Assembly: GCA_016840855.1 (NCBI GenBank)
Contig: JAEORO010000069.1
Span: forward strand, 62,001-126,000
Reading direction: 5' to 3'
DNA length: 64,000 nt
DNA from: Candidatus Thorarchaeota archaeon
Lineage (GTDB): Archaea > Asgardarchaeota > Thorarchaeia > Thorarchaeales > Thorarchaeaceae
The notes beneath the pieces were generated by a model. That model saw only the letters and a program-made list of their open reading frames with translations, was not told the origin of the DNA and did not search any database. Positions 9,595 to 18,707 of this stretch are shown one piece after another (position 1 is the first letter of the stretch; each line of letters begins with the position of its first letter). The position numbers were made by a program, and so were the translations under genes.

Positions 9595-10404
9595 ATGAGC
9601 ATAATTATGAAGTCTACAATCATGTCTGCAATTGCCTTGAGATCGATTCCGATTATCAAATCAGGAGATGATTTGACTACATTAATTCTTGAATCAATTA
9701 AAATGGAAGGAATCAGCCTAGAAGATGAAGATGTTATAATCATCGCTTCCAAGATTGTTTCAAAATCTGAAGGAAGACTAGTTCGAGCATCAGATATCAG
9801 TGTTTCAAAACAGGCGGAGAAGATTGCTAAAAGAAATGCATTCGACCCAGTTCATGTGGAGCTTGCAATACGCGAATCAGCAGCGATACTCAAGATTGAT
9901 GGTGTGCTGATCACAGAAACACAATCAGGACTAATCTGTAACTTCAGTGGAGTCGACAAGTCTAACGCGCCTGTGGACGAATATGTTTTGCTACCAAAAA
10001 ATCCAGACTACTCTGCAGAACAGCTGCGTTTAAAGCTCGAGGGAAAAACTGGAGTGAAATTAGCTGTTATAATCTCAGACTCACACGGTAGACCTTGGAG
10101 AAAGGGATTGGTCAATGTAGCTATTGGATGCTCGGGAATTAATGCCTTCAAGTATAACAAAGGAAAAAATGATCTCTATGGAAGAATCTTGAAACGATCA
10201 ACTGTATGTCAGATTGATGAATTAGCTGCATTTGCTGAGCCATTGATGGGACAGGCTGGTGAAAGAGTTCCAGCTGTAATTATTAGAGGATATAGGTATT
10301 CGAAGGGGATGGAAAGAGCGGTAGATATCAATAGAGCAAAAGAAGATGATGTTTCACTACTAACTGAAAAAGAGAAAGTGATGGGCTCAAAAAAGAGCCC
10401 TTAA
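9595..10404 (+). CDS. cofE: Coenzyme F420:L-glutamate ligase (CofE/FbiB-like)
   Basis: DVIIIASKIVSKSEGR, VLITETQSGLICNFSGVDKSNAP, VIISDSHGRPWRKGLVNVAIGCSGI, LMGQAGERVPAVIIRG: CofE family. Confidence 0.92.
   Translation: MSIIMKSTIMSAIALRSIPIIKSGDDLTTLILESIKMEGISLEDEDVIIIASKIVSKSEGRLVRASDISVSKQAEKIAKRNAFDPVHVELAIRESAAILKIDGVLITETQSGLICNFSGVDKSNAPVDEYVLLPKNPDYSAEQLRLKLEGKTGVKLAVIISDSHGRPWRKGLVNVAIGCSGINAFKYNKGKNDLYGRILKRSTVCQIDELAAFAEPLMGQAGERVPAVIIRGYRYSKGMERAVDINRAKEDDVSLLTEKEKVMGSKKSP
10383..10400. terminator. Hairpin embedded in the last codons of cofE, between convergent genes
   Basis: GGGCTC-AAAAAA-GAGCCC immediately before the TAA stop; T-rich on the minus-strand side. Confidence 0.45.
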
Positions 10405-10414
10405 GTGAGTCTTA

Positions 10415-11176
10415 TTATCCTACTTTTTGTCCACATGAGTTGCAGAATCTTGCACCTTGCGGATAAGGTGTCCCACAGTTCATGCAGAATCCAGCTTGAG
10501 AGCCAGCAGGTACACCTGCACCTCTTACTGTCACAGAATCTGGCTGACCATCACCATCTCGATCGGTATATTGAATAGTCATGGAACCATGACCTCCGCC
10601 TTCATGTGCATGTGCACCTCCGGAGCCACCTTCGATTACGCCTCCGCAATTGGGGCAGCTTGGAACGTTTCCAGCATTTGTTCCGCAATACGGACATTTG
10701 CCTTGATTCTGTGCAGATGAAACATTAGCAATTATTGAGGGAATTACTTTCTTTTGTTTGAAATGGAATTCCATCGCACCTCCAGACTTGAGTTCTACAA
10801 TAAGCCTCTCGCCGCTTTGAGTGGCTTGACTAATGGCGATTAGAGGTAGAGCCAAACTCTCGGTGTTGCCATTTTGATCCTTGTTATAGTAACTCTCAGC
10901 AGTCCAAGAAGATATAGCGGTCCCAACAGCAGCATAAGTGATGCCCCTTGCTAGTGATCGTGTGACATGACGGCCAATGCCACCCATTTGTCTTCCTGCA
11001 CCTTCAAGCAGAGCTGCTCCAGCGACTGCGCCAGCAAGAGCGCCCCACTTTTTCAATCCGCTTTTTTTGGAAGGTTTCTTATACCAAACTAGACGGACGT
11101 CGGTAAGCTCTAGTGAGCCATCCTCTCCATCAAACTTCACATCTTTTTCGCGGACCATCTTTCTCTCGTAACTCAT
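10415..11176 (-). CDS. GRAM/PH-like N-terminal domain plus double zinc-ribbon protein
   Basis: Start placed at the internal MSYERK (longer ORF begins at 11257). LELTDVRLVWYKKPSKKSG...; CPYCGTNAGNVPSCPNCG and FCMNCGTPYPQGARFCNSCGQKVG zinc ribbons; DRDGDGQPDSV Ca-binding-like loop. Confidence 0.6.
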   Translation of the reverse strand: MSYERKMVREKDVKFDGEDGSLELTDVRLVWYKKPSKKSGLKKWGALAGAVAGAALLEGAGRQMGGIGRHVTRSLARGITYAAVGTAISSWTAESYYNKDQNGNTESLALPLIAISQATQSGERLIVELKSGGAMEFHFKQKKVIPSIIANVSSAQNQGKCPYCGTNAGNVPSCPNCGGVIEGGSGGAHAHEGGGHGSMTIQYTDRDGDGQPDSVTVRGAGVPAGSQAGFCMNCGTPYPQGARFCNSCGQKVG

Positions 11177-11300
11177 AGTACTTAGACCTGAGTCAGAATA
11201 AGAAACGGTTAGAAATTGCGGTCTATCAGACAATAGTATGCACCGATTGGAAATCAACGAGAGTAAGTATTAACTTTGTGCTGGCAGATAAAATGAAAGG

Positions 11301-11323
11301 GAGGCTACAAGAAATGCAGCCTC
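11301..11323 (-). terminator. Hairpin downstream of MFS gene
   Basis: GAGGCT...AGCCTC followed on the minus strand by T-rich sequence (CCTTTCATTTTA). Confidence 0.4.
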
Positions 11324-11333
11324 TTAGCTGAAT

Positions 11334-12842
11334 CTAATCTTCAAGGAGTATTCCTTCAGAGAGCTCCTCTAATCCACCAGCCTCTGGTTCTATCGGAGGC
11401 GATATAGCATCACCATTCGCCCAGGTTTCACCATCCGGTTCAGGAGGATCATGTCTAAAGCCATGGACTATTAACACGACCCCCGTCAAGGATACGAGAC
11501 CGCATGAAGCAAGTGTCAATGGGAATCCAATGATTGTTATCAACCATCCGAATAGAGCTATCTGAGGTATCGCAAACAAGGTTGCAACGGTTGGGAAGAG
11601 AGAGTACATGGAGTTCCTAATTTTATTCGGAATTACATCCAAAAGCACACGTTGTGTAAGGATCTCAGCAAAACCTCCAAAGAAACTGGTTGAAACAAAT
11701 GTTGTGAATATGAGAGCAATTGGAACAATATTCTCTGCAGGGAGACTCAAGAGTTGTATTTGGGTGAAAGGCCAGTAAAGGGTCCAGAGGCTTGTACTTG
11801 TATCAGTTGGTGGGAATAGTAGCATGATAGCAGCAAAAACCCAGAAGAAGACAAATCCACAGGTTTGCATAAGACGAAACCGTGGAATCCACTTCTTTGG
11901 TTCAAACCTGCGGGACCATATACCTGAGCGCTCTTGGGAGAAGATACCAGGAATAAAAAGTAGAGTCCTGAAACTTGCAACACCGACATCTGTGATCAAA
12001 TATAGGTAGTACATCGGAAATAGAATGAGGTTTCCCCAAACCATAATGCTGCTTACAGCTAACATGCTCCCTACTGCGATGTATCGAATAAATGCATGTC
12101 TGAAGAGATAGCTGACGCCACCTTTGAGTATGGAGAGGTATTCACCCATCTCTGGGCGTTGGCCTTTCTGAGCTCTTTGCTCCTCTACTTCAGGAAAGTC
12201 TCGTACGAGTCTGAAGACAAGCATCGCAAACACAAACGATAGGACACCTTGTAGTTGGAAAACCCAAGCTCTTGAGAATGCAGCAGCCATAATACTCCCT
12301 GGAATCAAAGAAGCTGTAGCTACTATCTGCATTACCATGCCCATGCGTCCCCAGAAAACGCCATACTGCTTTCTATCTGAGTCACCGGGCATAGCGATCC
12401 GATAATTATTGTCGAACCATGCACCCCATGCTCCACTGGATTGAGACTGCGCAAGGCCTTGTAGAGCATAAACCAACACAAGATACACGTAAGGAGTATC
12501 AACAGTCACTATGGAAATCATGAGAAATGAGATTCCATAGGTCACATTTGCACCAGCAATGATGTACCTCTGACCAATCCAATCACCAATAGCTCCAGTT
12601 GGATAGTCCAAGATAATTTGGACAACCATCTGAACCACAACCAAAGTCCCTACCAAGCCGATACCTTGGAGATACATTCCAGGACCGCCGCCAAGTGCCT
12701 CAGCAACAAAAATCACATAGAATGTCGTAGATAGGAAGAAAGTGAGATTAGCCAATGGCCCTAAAATTCCCATAATTTGTGCCAGTTTCACGACCTTGTC
12801 TGTGGCGTCCGGCAAACCAAGAAAGGATTTCATTCTACTCAT
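11334..12842 (-). CDS. MFS transporter
   Basis: About 12 hydrophobic segments; DYPTGAIGDWIGQRYIIAGANVTYGISF is an MFS loop-2/3 motif. Confidence 0.8.
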   Translation of the reverse strand: MSRMKSFLGLPDATDKVVKLAQIMGILGPLANLTFFLSTTFYVIFVAEALGGGPGMYLQGIGLVGTLVVVQMVVQIILDYPTGAIGDWIGQRYIIAGANVTYGISFLMISIVTVDTPYVYLVLVYALQGLAQSQSSGAWGAWFDNNYRIAMPGDSDRKQYGVFWGRMGMVMQIVATASLIPGSIMAAAFSRAWVFQLQGVLSFVFAMLVFRLVRDFPEVEEQRAQKGQRPEMGEYLSILKGGVSYLFRHAFIRYIAVGSMLAVSSIMVWGNLILFPMYYLYLITDVGVASFRTLLFIPGIFSQERSGIWSRRFEPKKWIPRFRLMQTCGFVFFWVFAAIMLLFPPTDTSTSLWTLYWPFTQIQLLSLPAENIVPIALIFTTFVSTSFFGGFAEILTQRVLLDVIPNKIRNSMYSLFPTVATLFAIPQIALFGWLITIIGFPLTLASCGLVSLTGVVLIVHGFRHDPPEPDGETWANGDAISPPIEPEAGGLEELSEGILLED

Positions 12843-13363
12843 GAATTTTCAGCACCCAATCGTTAGATTGTGATCTTTGTATGAACTTGAAGTTGATACC
12901 CTTCCTAGACTTGCCTGCTTAGTAGCCACATATGCAAGTTCTGGTTCACGTTTCATGTCTGTCAACTTCCTTTGGATTGCAACGACCCTCGGATCACACA
13001 AACGAGGGCCGCTGCAGAATCTCCACCTTAGGAGATTCGGAGATAGGAGATTTGTTCAGTGTAACTCTAATGTGAAATAGCATTGCTTTATTCTGACACG
13101 CTAAAACCGGCGTTACAAAGTGCTCCAAATGACTGAACACAGATCGTCTTATCCTCACTAGCTAAGCACAGCTTCGCTCTTGAGAGGATACCTGGTTGTG
13201 TCATAGTCATCACATCGCCAGTTTTGGTTTATACAACCAACCATATTTTGTTAATGGTTTGGATATAAACATTATTCTTAAAGCATTATTTTGTATCCTG
13301 TACTTAAAATTGCAATTATGTTGATATTTCAAACCAATTTTGTGAATATTAGACAGGACACAC

Positions 13364-13507
13364 ATGCGTTTCTACCTCCTGAAGAAGGCGGTTGTGATTG
13401 CTTGTGTTGTCATAATCTGTTTCTTGTTTCTGTTTGTCATTTCGTTACCTCCGATAGGTATATGCATGGATGATAGCCTGAGTTCGACACAGACATCTGT
13501 TTGGTAA
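13364..13507 (+). CDS. Possible 47-aa small membrane/secreted protein
   Basis: MRFYLLKKAVVIACVVIICFLFLFVISLPPIGICMDDSLSSTQTSVW*: basic N-terminus then a long hydrophobic stretch; no strong Shine-Dalgarno. Confidence 0.25.
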   Translation: MRFYLLKKAVVIACVVIICFLFLFVISLPPIGICMDDSLSSTQTSVW

Positions 13508-14054
13508 TTTGGATTTGAGATCGTATTCAGATGAAGCCATGATTTTTCACACTCCATTATAGGTTGGTCACAAGATATGCTATTTCTGAGACTAACTGAC
13601 CAGTTCTATGACCACTATGTGACCAATCACCTTTCATAGATGGATCGGTAGATATCCAGCAGATTTGTTTCTCAATGTGTTCCATGCTCATCACCTTACG
13701 ACAGTCAAGTAGGCATATGTCAGAGCCTGGGTTGTAAAAACAGCACCACTTTTGTTCTTCAGCGCAGATATGTTTCGTGAGTTAGTTGTTAGAGCCATGA
13801 TATTTCACAAGAAATACTGCTCAGTTTTGGTATATATAGCGGAGCCACGTGAGAGGGTCACGAGAAGGAGTCACAATTTGTGACTATGAATTAATGAAAG
13901 GACAGAGCTAGAAACCATTGTCTTGTATGAGAAAAGAGTATCATATGTTTCAAAAAAACCATTATTCGTAGCAAAACCGACTTGATAGTCAAACATATTT
14001 AGCGGCATTGTCGGACCAAAAACACACCTAGAATCAATCCAGAGGTAGATCATA

Positions 14055-14936
14055 TTGGAGATTAAGAAAATCGCTGTTTTAGGCGCAGGTCTAATGGGAA
14101 ACGGAATTGCTCATGTATGTGCGCAAGCCGGGTATGAGGTCAAGATGCGTGACATAGACCAGAAGTTCATCGACAAGGGATTGTCCACTATCAAGAAGAA
14201 CTTGGAGAGAGGAATTGCGAAAGGAAAAATCACTCAGGACGAAGTTGACACAATTCTCACGAGAATCCATGGAGTCTTAGATCTTGAAGATGCGGTCAAG
14301 GATGCTGATCTTGTTATCGAAGCAGTTCCAGAAATTGTCAGTCTAAAGCTCGACATTTGGAAAGAGGTTGATACATTTGCACCAGAACATGCAATTCTGG
14401 CTTCTAACACATCTAGTATTAGTATCACCCAAATGGCTGCAGTCACAAAAAGACCAGAGAAGTTCATAGGAATGCATTTCTTTAACCCTGTTCCGATCAT
14501 GAATCTTGTAGAGATTATCAAGGGACAAGCCACCAACGATTCAACAGTGCAGATAATTGAGGATGTTTCAAAGAAGATTGGCAAGGAAACAGTACTTGTC
14601 AATGAAGCTCCTGGATTTGCAGTCAATAGACTACTTGTTCCAGCATTGCTTGAGGCTGTATTTGCCATCCAAGAGGGGGTAGCCACCGTTGAAGACATGG
14701 ATAAAGCGATTCATCTTGGGCTGAATTGGCCAATGGGTCCATTAACTCTGCTTGACTTTGTAGGTCTTGATACAACGTTACACATAGCAGATTACTTCTT
14801 TGAAGAGTTTAAGGACAGCAAATATAGGGCACCAACTCTATTGCGAAAAATGGTACGAGCTGGCTGGTTTGGTAGAAAATCAGGCATGGGTTTCTATGAC
14901 TACTCCGGCGAAAAACCCAAACCAAATAGATTCTAA
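14055..14936 (+). CDS. 3-hydroxyacyl-CoA (3-hydroxybutyryl-CoA) dehydrogenase
   Basis: VLGAGLMGNGIAHVCAQAGYEV, LASNTSSISITQMA, GMHFFNPVPIMNLVEII, WPMGPLTLLDFVGLDTTLHI; TTG start preceded by AGAGGTAG. Confidence 0.95.
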   Translation: MEIKKIAVLGAGLMGNGIAHVCAQAGYEVKMRDIDQKFIDKGLSTIKKNLERGIAKGKITQDEVDTILTRIHGVLDLEDAVKDADLVIEAVPEIVSLKLDIWKEVDTFAPEHAILASNTSSISITQMAAVTKRPEKFIGMHFFNPVPIMNLVEIIKGQATNDSTVQIIEDVSKKIGKETVLVNEAPGFAVNRLLVPALLEAVFAIQEGVATVEDMDKAIHLGLNWPMGPLTLLDFVGLDTTLHIADYFFEEFKDSKYRAPTLLRKMVRAGWFGRKSGMGFYDYSGEKPKPNRF

Positions 14937-14944
14937 TGGAATTT

Positions 14945-14968
14945 TGACTGGTCTATGTTGACCAGTCA
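14945..14968 (+). terminator. 9-bp hairpin plus T-rich tail after the hydroxyacyl-CoA dehydrogenase
   Basis: TGACTGGTC-TATGTT-GACCAGTCA followed by TTCTATTCTTTT. Confidence 0.65.
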
Positions 14969-15010
14969 TTCTATTCTTTTACATGAACAAAATACTTAGC
15001 ACCAATCATT

Positions 15011-15877
15011 TTGGAACAAGCAAGGGTGTTTCTTTTGAAATACAAAGAGAGCAAGTACATTGGATTTGATGGAATTAGGATGTTCTTAGCACTCTGGCGC
15101 CCCGATGATGATAAGCCAAGAGCACTAGTGATTGCACTACATGGATTGGGCAGTCATGCCGGAGATATGAAGAATATTGGGGAATTTCTCTCGGAGAGAG
15201 GAATTGCTGTCTTTGCACCTGATATGCGAGGGTTCGGACATTATTCTGGGACAAAAGGACATGTAATGAGTTTTGAAGAGTATGTAGAGGATATTCAAAA
15301 CTTGGTTATGCAAATAAAAGATCAATATCTGAACAAAATAACATACTTATTTGGCGCATCTTTAGGCGGTGTCAACGCAATAAGGTATGTTTTGAGATAT
15401 CCGAGGGTTGTCGATGGACTTCTTCTCCAATGTCCAGCTGTGAGCCAGAACCTGAAAATTGGGACTGGAAAACGGTTTGCGGGTAATATTCTCTCTCTAT
15501 TGAATGTGAAGAGATATGTGGATATTGGCATAGATTACGCGGATGTTTCCAGGAGTCCTGAAAATATTGAAAGACTTGAAAGAGACCCGCTTCGAGTCGA
15601 CATGGTCACTCCTCGGTTTGGCATTGAAGCACTGAAAGCATCAAAGGATGCGTTCCAAGCAGCCTCCGATATTACAATGCCAGTGATGATTCAGCAAGCG
15701 GGAGCTGATAAATTAGTTATTCCTGAAAAGACTAAGGAATTCTTTGATGCTCTAAGGTCAACCGATAAGACCTGGATGTTCTACGAAGGTCTCTATCACC
15801 AACTTCATGAAGAACCAGAGAAAGAACAAGTACTTGGAGACCTACATAGCTGGTTAGATAAACGCCTTCCAACCTAA
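15011..15877 (+). CDS. Alpha/beta hydrolase (monoacylglycerol lipase/lysophospholipase-like)
   Basis: ALVIALHGLGSHAGDM, FAPDMRGFGHYSGTKGHV, LFGASLGGVNAIRYVLR (GASLGG nucleophile elbow), catalytic His region GLYHQLHEEPE. Confidence 0.88.
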   Translation: MEQARVFLLKYKESKYIGFDGIRMFLALWRPDDDKPRALVIALHGLGSHAGDMKNIGEFLSERGIAVFAPDMRGFGHYSGTKGHVMSFEEYVEDIQNLVMQIKDQYLNKITYLFGASLGGVNAIRYVLRYPRVVDGLLLQCPAVSQNLKIGTGKRFAGNILSLLNVKRYVDIGIDYADVSRSPENIERLERDPLRVDMVTPRFGIEALKASKDAFQAASDITMPVMIQQAGADKLVIPEKTKEFFDALRSTDKTWMFYEGLYHQLHEEPEKEQVLGDLHSWLDKRLPT

Positions 15878-18693
15878 TCTTTTTTTGACTCACGATGGTG
15901 CCCAAAAATTATATGCGGCGGGATTAAAAGCGCGGGGATACAGGTCACAAGAACGATACACCAGTCAATCAGGTTTATTGGTACGGTTTCAAAGAGCATA
16001 GCCAAAGGAGGGAAATAAATTGTTGCGAGAGTCAAAATAATTGACAAGGCAACAGCACCCATTAGCACCTTTGATTTACGCATTTCAGTCCTCCAGACTG
16101 GGTGATACTCATCCCGGCAATTCCATACAAACAGTAGTTCAAAGCACACAACACTAGCAAATACTGCAGATCGCCCATGAGTCAAGACATAAGCCCATGA
16201 AATTCCAGTTATTGGAGATATGTCAGAACTCCATATTACAGAGGGACCAGTAATGCCTGGAATCCAACCCCCATATGCCCATAATGACCAAATGAACACA
16301 CTAATTGATGATATGAATGCAACAGCACCAGCCGTAACAATGAAAGTAATCATACCACGGTCCATCATTTTAGCGCCGGGTTTCCGAGGAGGTCTATCCA
16401 TTACTCCAGATTCGGGAGGATCAACTCCAAGTGCTAGGGCAGGAAAACCATCAGTGGCGAGATTGAGCCAAAGTATCTGTATCGCGGTTATTGGTAGTGG
16501 TAATCCAAGCATCACAACTGTGAATATTAGAAATACTTCATCGAAGTTTGCGGCTAGCAAAAACCGAACGAATTTTCTAATGTTGGAATAAATCTCACGA
16601 CCTTTCTCAACTGCAGAAACAATAGTAGCAAAGTTATCATCTGTGAGGATAACATCCGACGCTTCTTTCGTTACATCAGCTCCTCGGATACCCATTGCGA
16701 TACCAACATCTGCAGTTTTAATTGCAGGCGCATCATTGACACCATCTCCAGTCATTGCAACAACTTGAGAATGTGACTTCAGAGCACCTACAATCTGTAG
16801 TTTATGTTCTGGAGCAACTCGAGCAAATACATTGCAGCGTTGAACTACTTCTTGAAACTTGCTGGGTGCCATCTCATCCAGTTCTGCACCACTGACCACC
16901 TCACCATCGACATCAATCAATCCAACGTCTCTAGCAATCGCTCGTGCAGTGAGCATATGATCGCCAGTAATCATAATTGGTCGAATTCCAGCTATCTTGC
17001 ATATTTCTATAGCATCACGAACTTCTTTTCGAGGTGGATCAATCATCCCAATCAATCCAACAAATATGAGGTTTCGTTCGACTTTTTCTGGTTCCCAATC
17101 AGCTAATTCGGATTCTAATGGACGGTATGCAAACGCTAGAACTCTCAGAGCTGCTTCTGCAAATCCAGCGTTTATGTGGATTATTGATTCTCTCTCTTCG
17201 TCAGATAACTCCCTAATATCATCATTTTCATAAATATGCGTACAGAGTGGAAGAAGAACTTCAGGAGCTCCCTTTGCATTAGCGACGAGGTTTCCATCTT
17301 CATCACGGATGATTGATGTCATTCGCTTTCTTGCAGAATCAAATGAGATTTCTGTTAATTCGGTATTACGGGACAATGTATCAGCATGAGACAGTCCTGC
17401 TTTTTCTGCAAGAACAAGAAGTGCTCCCTCAGTTGGGTCGCCAACAACACTATAATCGGCTTTTCCTGATGGATCTGGTTGTAACACAGAGTTACAACAA
17501 AGCTGCCCAATTTCAAGAAGTCTAACGACATGTGGATCTCCCATCACGCCATAATCTTCACTAGCACGCGTAAATTTTCCAGACTTATTATATCCCACCC
17601 CAGAAACTGAAATAGTCATTCCATTTACGAACATTGTTGTTGCAGTCATTTCGTTCTTTGTGATAGTCCCAGTCTTGTCTGAACAGATTATCGTCGTAGA
17701 ACCCAGCGTTTCCACTGAGGGGAGCCTTCTAACAATAGCATTCCTTGCCACCATTCGTTGTACGCCAATTGCAAGGGTTATTGTAACAACTGCAGGTAGA
17801 CCTTCAGGGATTGCAGAAACAGCAAGCGCAATAGCAGCTAATAATGCTTCCATGATTGTTTCTGCAGCATTCTTTATGACTTCAGCACCAAAGACAATAA
17901 TACAGAGAAATATGATGAGTATTCCAAGTTTCTTACCAAGGTCCTCCAAGTCAATTTGTAGTGGAGTCATGGTTTTTTCGCTACTTTGAACGAGTTCAGC
18001 TATTTTTCCAAACTGCGTTCTCATGCCTGTTGAAACAACTACAGCTTGGCCCTTCCCAGCAGTGATAGTAGTGCCTTGGAAAACCATGTTTTTCATATCG
18101 CCTACAACAGGTTTGCGAAGATGAATCGGATCACTCAGCTTTCGAACAGCAACAGATTCTCCGGTGAGTGGAGCTTCATCAGCCGATAAGCCCACAGCAT
18201 AGATAACTCGTCCATCTGCTGGAATAAGGTCACCAGCTTCAAAACCAAGAAGGTCACCGGGTACAACATCGCGAGCATCGATCTCAGTCCAGAGTCCATC
18301 TCGCATTGCTCGGGCTTTAGGTGCTGCCATCTCCTTTAGCGCTTCAAGCGCTTTTTCAGACTTGTATTCTTGCACAAAACCAAAGATGGCATTGAATACC
18401 ACTATCGCAGAAATGACAAGAGCATCAATCACACCGCCTTCATGGTCAGATGCTCCAGCGGATAAAACAGTGGTAAGAAGTGAGATGACAATTGCAATGA
18501 GGAGGATGATTACCATAGGATCCATAAATTGGTTAAGAAACATACGTAGGGGATTAATTCCCCCAGTTTCAACAAGCTCGTTAGGTCCATATTCCTTTAG
18601 CCTAACCCTTGCCTCTTTATTTGAGAGACCATTAGGTGATGAATCAAGACGTTGTAGTACATGTTCAACGTCGTTACTATACCACTCAGTCAT
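15874..18693 (-). CDS. Cation-transporting P-type ATPase (P2A, Ca2+-like)
   Basis: ICSDKTGTITKNEM, PEGLPAVVTITLAIGVQRM, MITGDHMLTARAIARDVG, VAMTGDGVNDAPAIKTADVGIAMG; N-terminal cation ATPase domain. Confidence 0.95.
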   Translation of the reverse strand: MTEWYSNDVEHVLQRLDSSPNGLSNKEARVRLKEYGPNELVETGGINPLRMFLNQFMDPMVIILLIAIVISLLTTVLSAGASDHEGGVIDALVISAIVVFNAIFGFVQEYKSEKALEALKEMAAPKARAMRDGLWTEIDARDVVPGDLLGFEAGDLIPADGRVIYAVGLSADEAPLTGESVAVRKLSDPIHLRKPVVGDMKNMVFQGTTITAGKGQAVVVSTGMRTQFGKIAELVQSSEKTMTPLQIDLEDLGKKLGILIIFLCIIVFGAEVIKNAAETIMEALLAAIALAVSAIPEGLPAVVTITLAIGVQRMVARNAIVRRLPSVETLGSTTIICSDKTGTITKNEMTATTMFVNGMTISVSGVGYNKSGKFTRASEDYGVMGDPHVVRLLEIGQLCCNSVLQPDPSGKADYSVVGDPTEGALLVLAEKAGLSHADTLSRNTELTEISFDSARKRMTSIIRDEDGNLVANAKGAPEVLLPLCTHIYENDDIRELSDEERESIIHINAGFAEAALRVLAFAYRPLESELADWEPEKVERNLIFVGLIGMIDPPRKEVRDAIEICKIAGIRPIMITGDHMLTARAIARDVGLIDVDGEVVSGAELDEMAPSKFQEVVQRCNVFARVAPEHKLQIVGALKSHSQVVAMTGDGVNDAPAIKTADVGIAMGIRGADVTKEASDVILTDDNFATIVSAVEKGREIYSNIRKFVRFLLAANFDEVFLIFTVVMLGLPLPITAIQILWLNLATDGFPALALGVDPPESGVMDRPPRKPGAKMMDRGMITFIVTAGAVAFISSISVFIWSLWAYGGWIPGITGPSVIWSSDISPITGISWAYVLTHGRSAVFASVVCFELLFVWNCRDEYHPVWRTEMRKSKVLMGAVALSIILTLATIYFPPLAMLFETVPINLIDWCIVLVTCIPALLIPPHIIFGHHRESKKD

Positions 18694-18707
18694 TTTGAAT
18701 ACTCCGA

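Noticed and set aside
12980-13060. Possible intron-containing tRNA suggested by stacked hairpins
   Set aside because: No T-loop GTTCRAATC, no acceptor pairing and no CCA-proximal pattern found on either strand.
12877-13080. 67-aa + ORF in the intergenic region
   Set aside because: No Shine-Dalgarno, no recognisable composition, overlaps strong hairpins; more likely non-coding.
14234-14698. 154-aa minus ORF inside the hydroxyacyl-CoA dehydrogenase
   Set aside because: Opposite strand is a strongly supported enzyme gene; shadow ORF.
17313-17989. Several + strand ORFs inside the P-type ATPase
   Set aside because: Compositional antisense ORFs; no independent signals.
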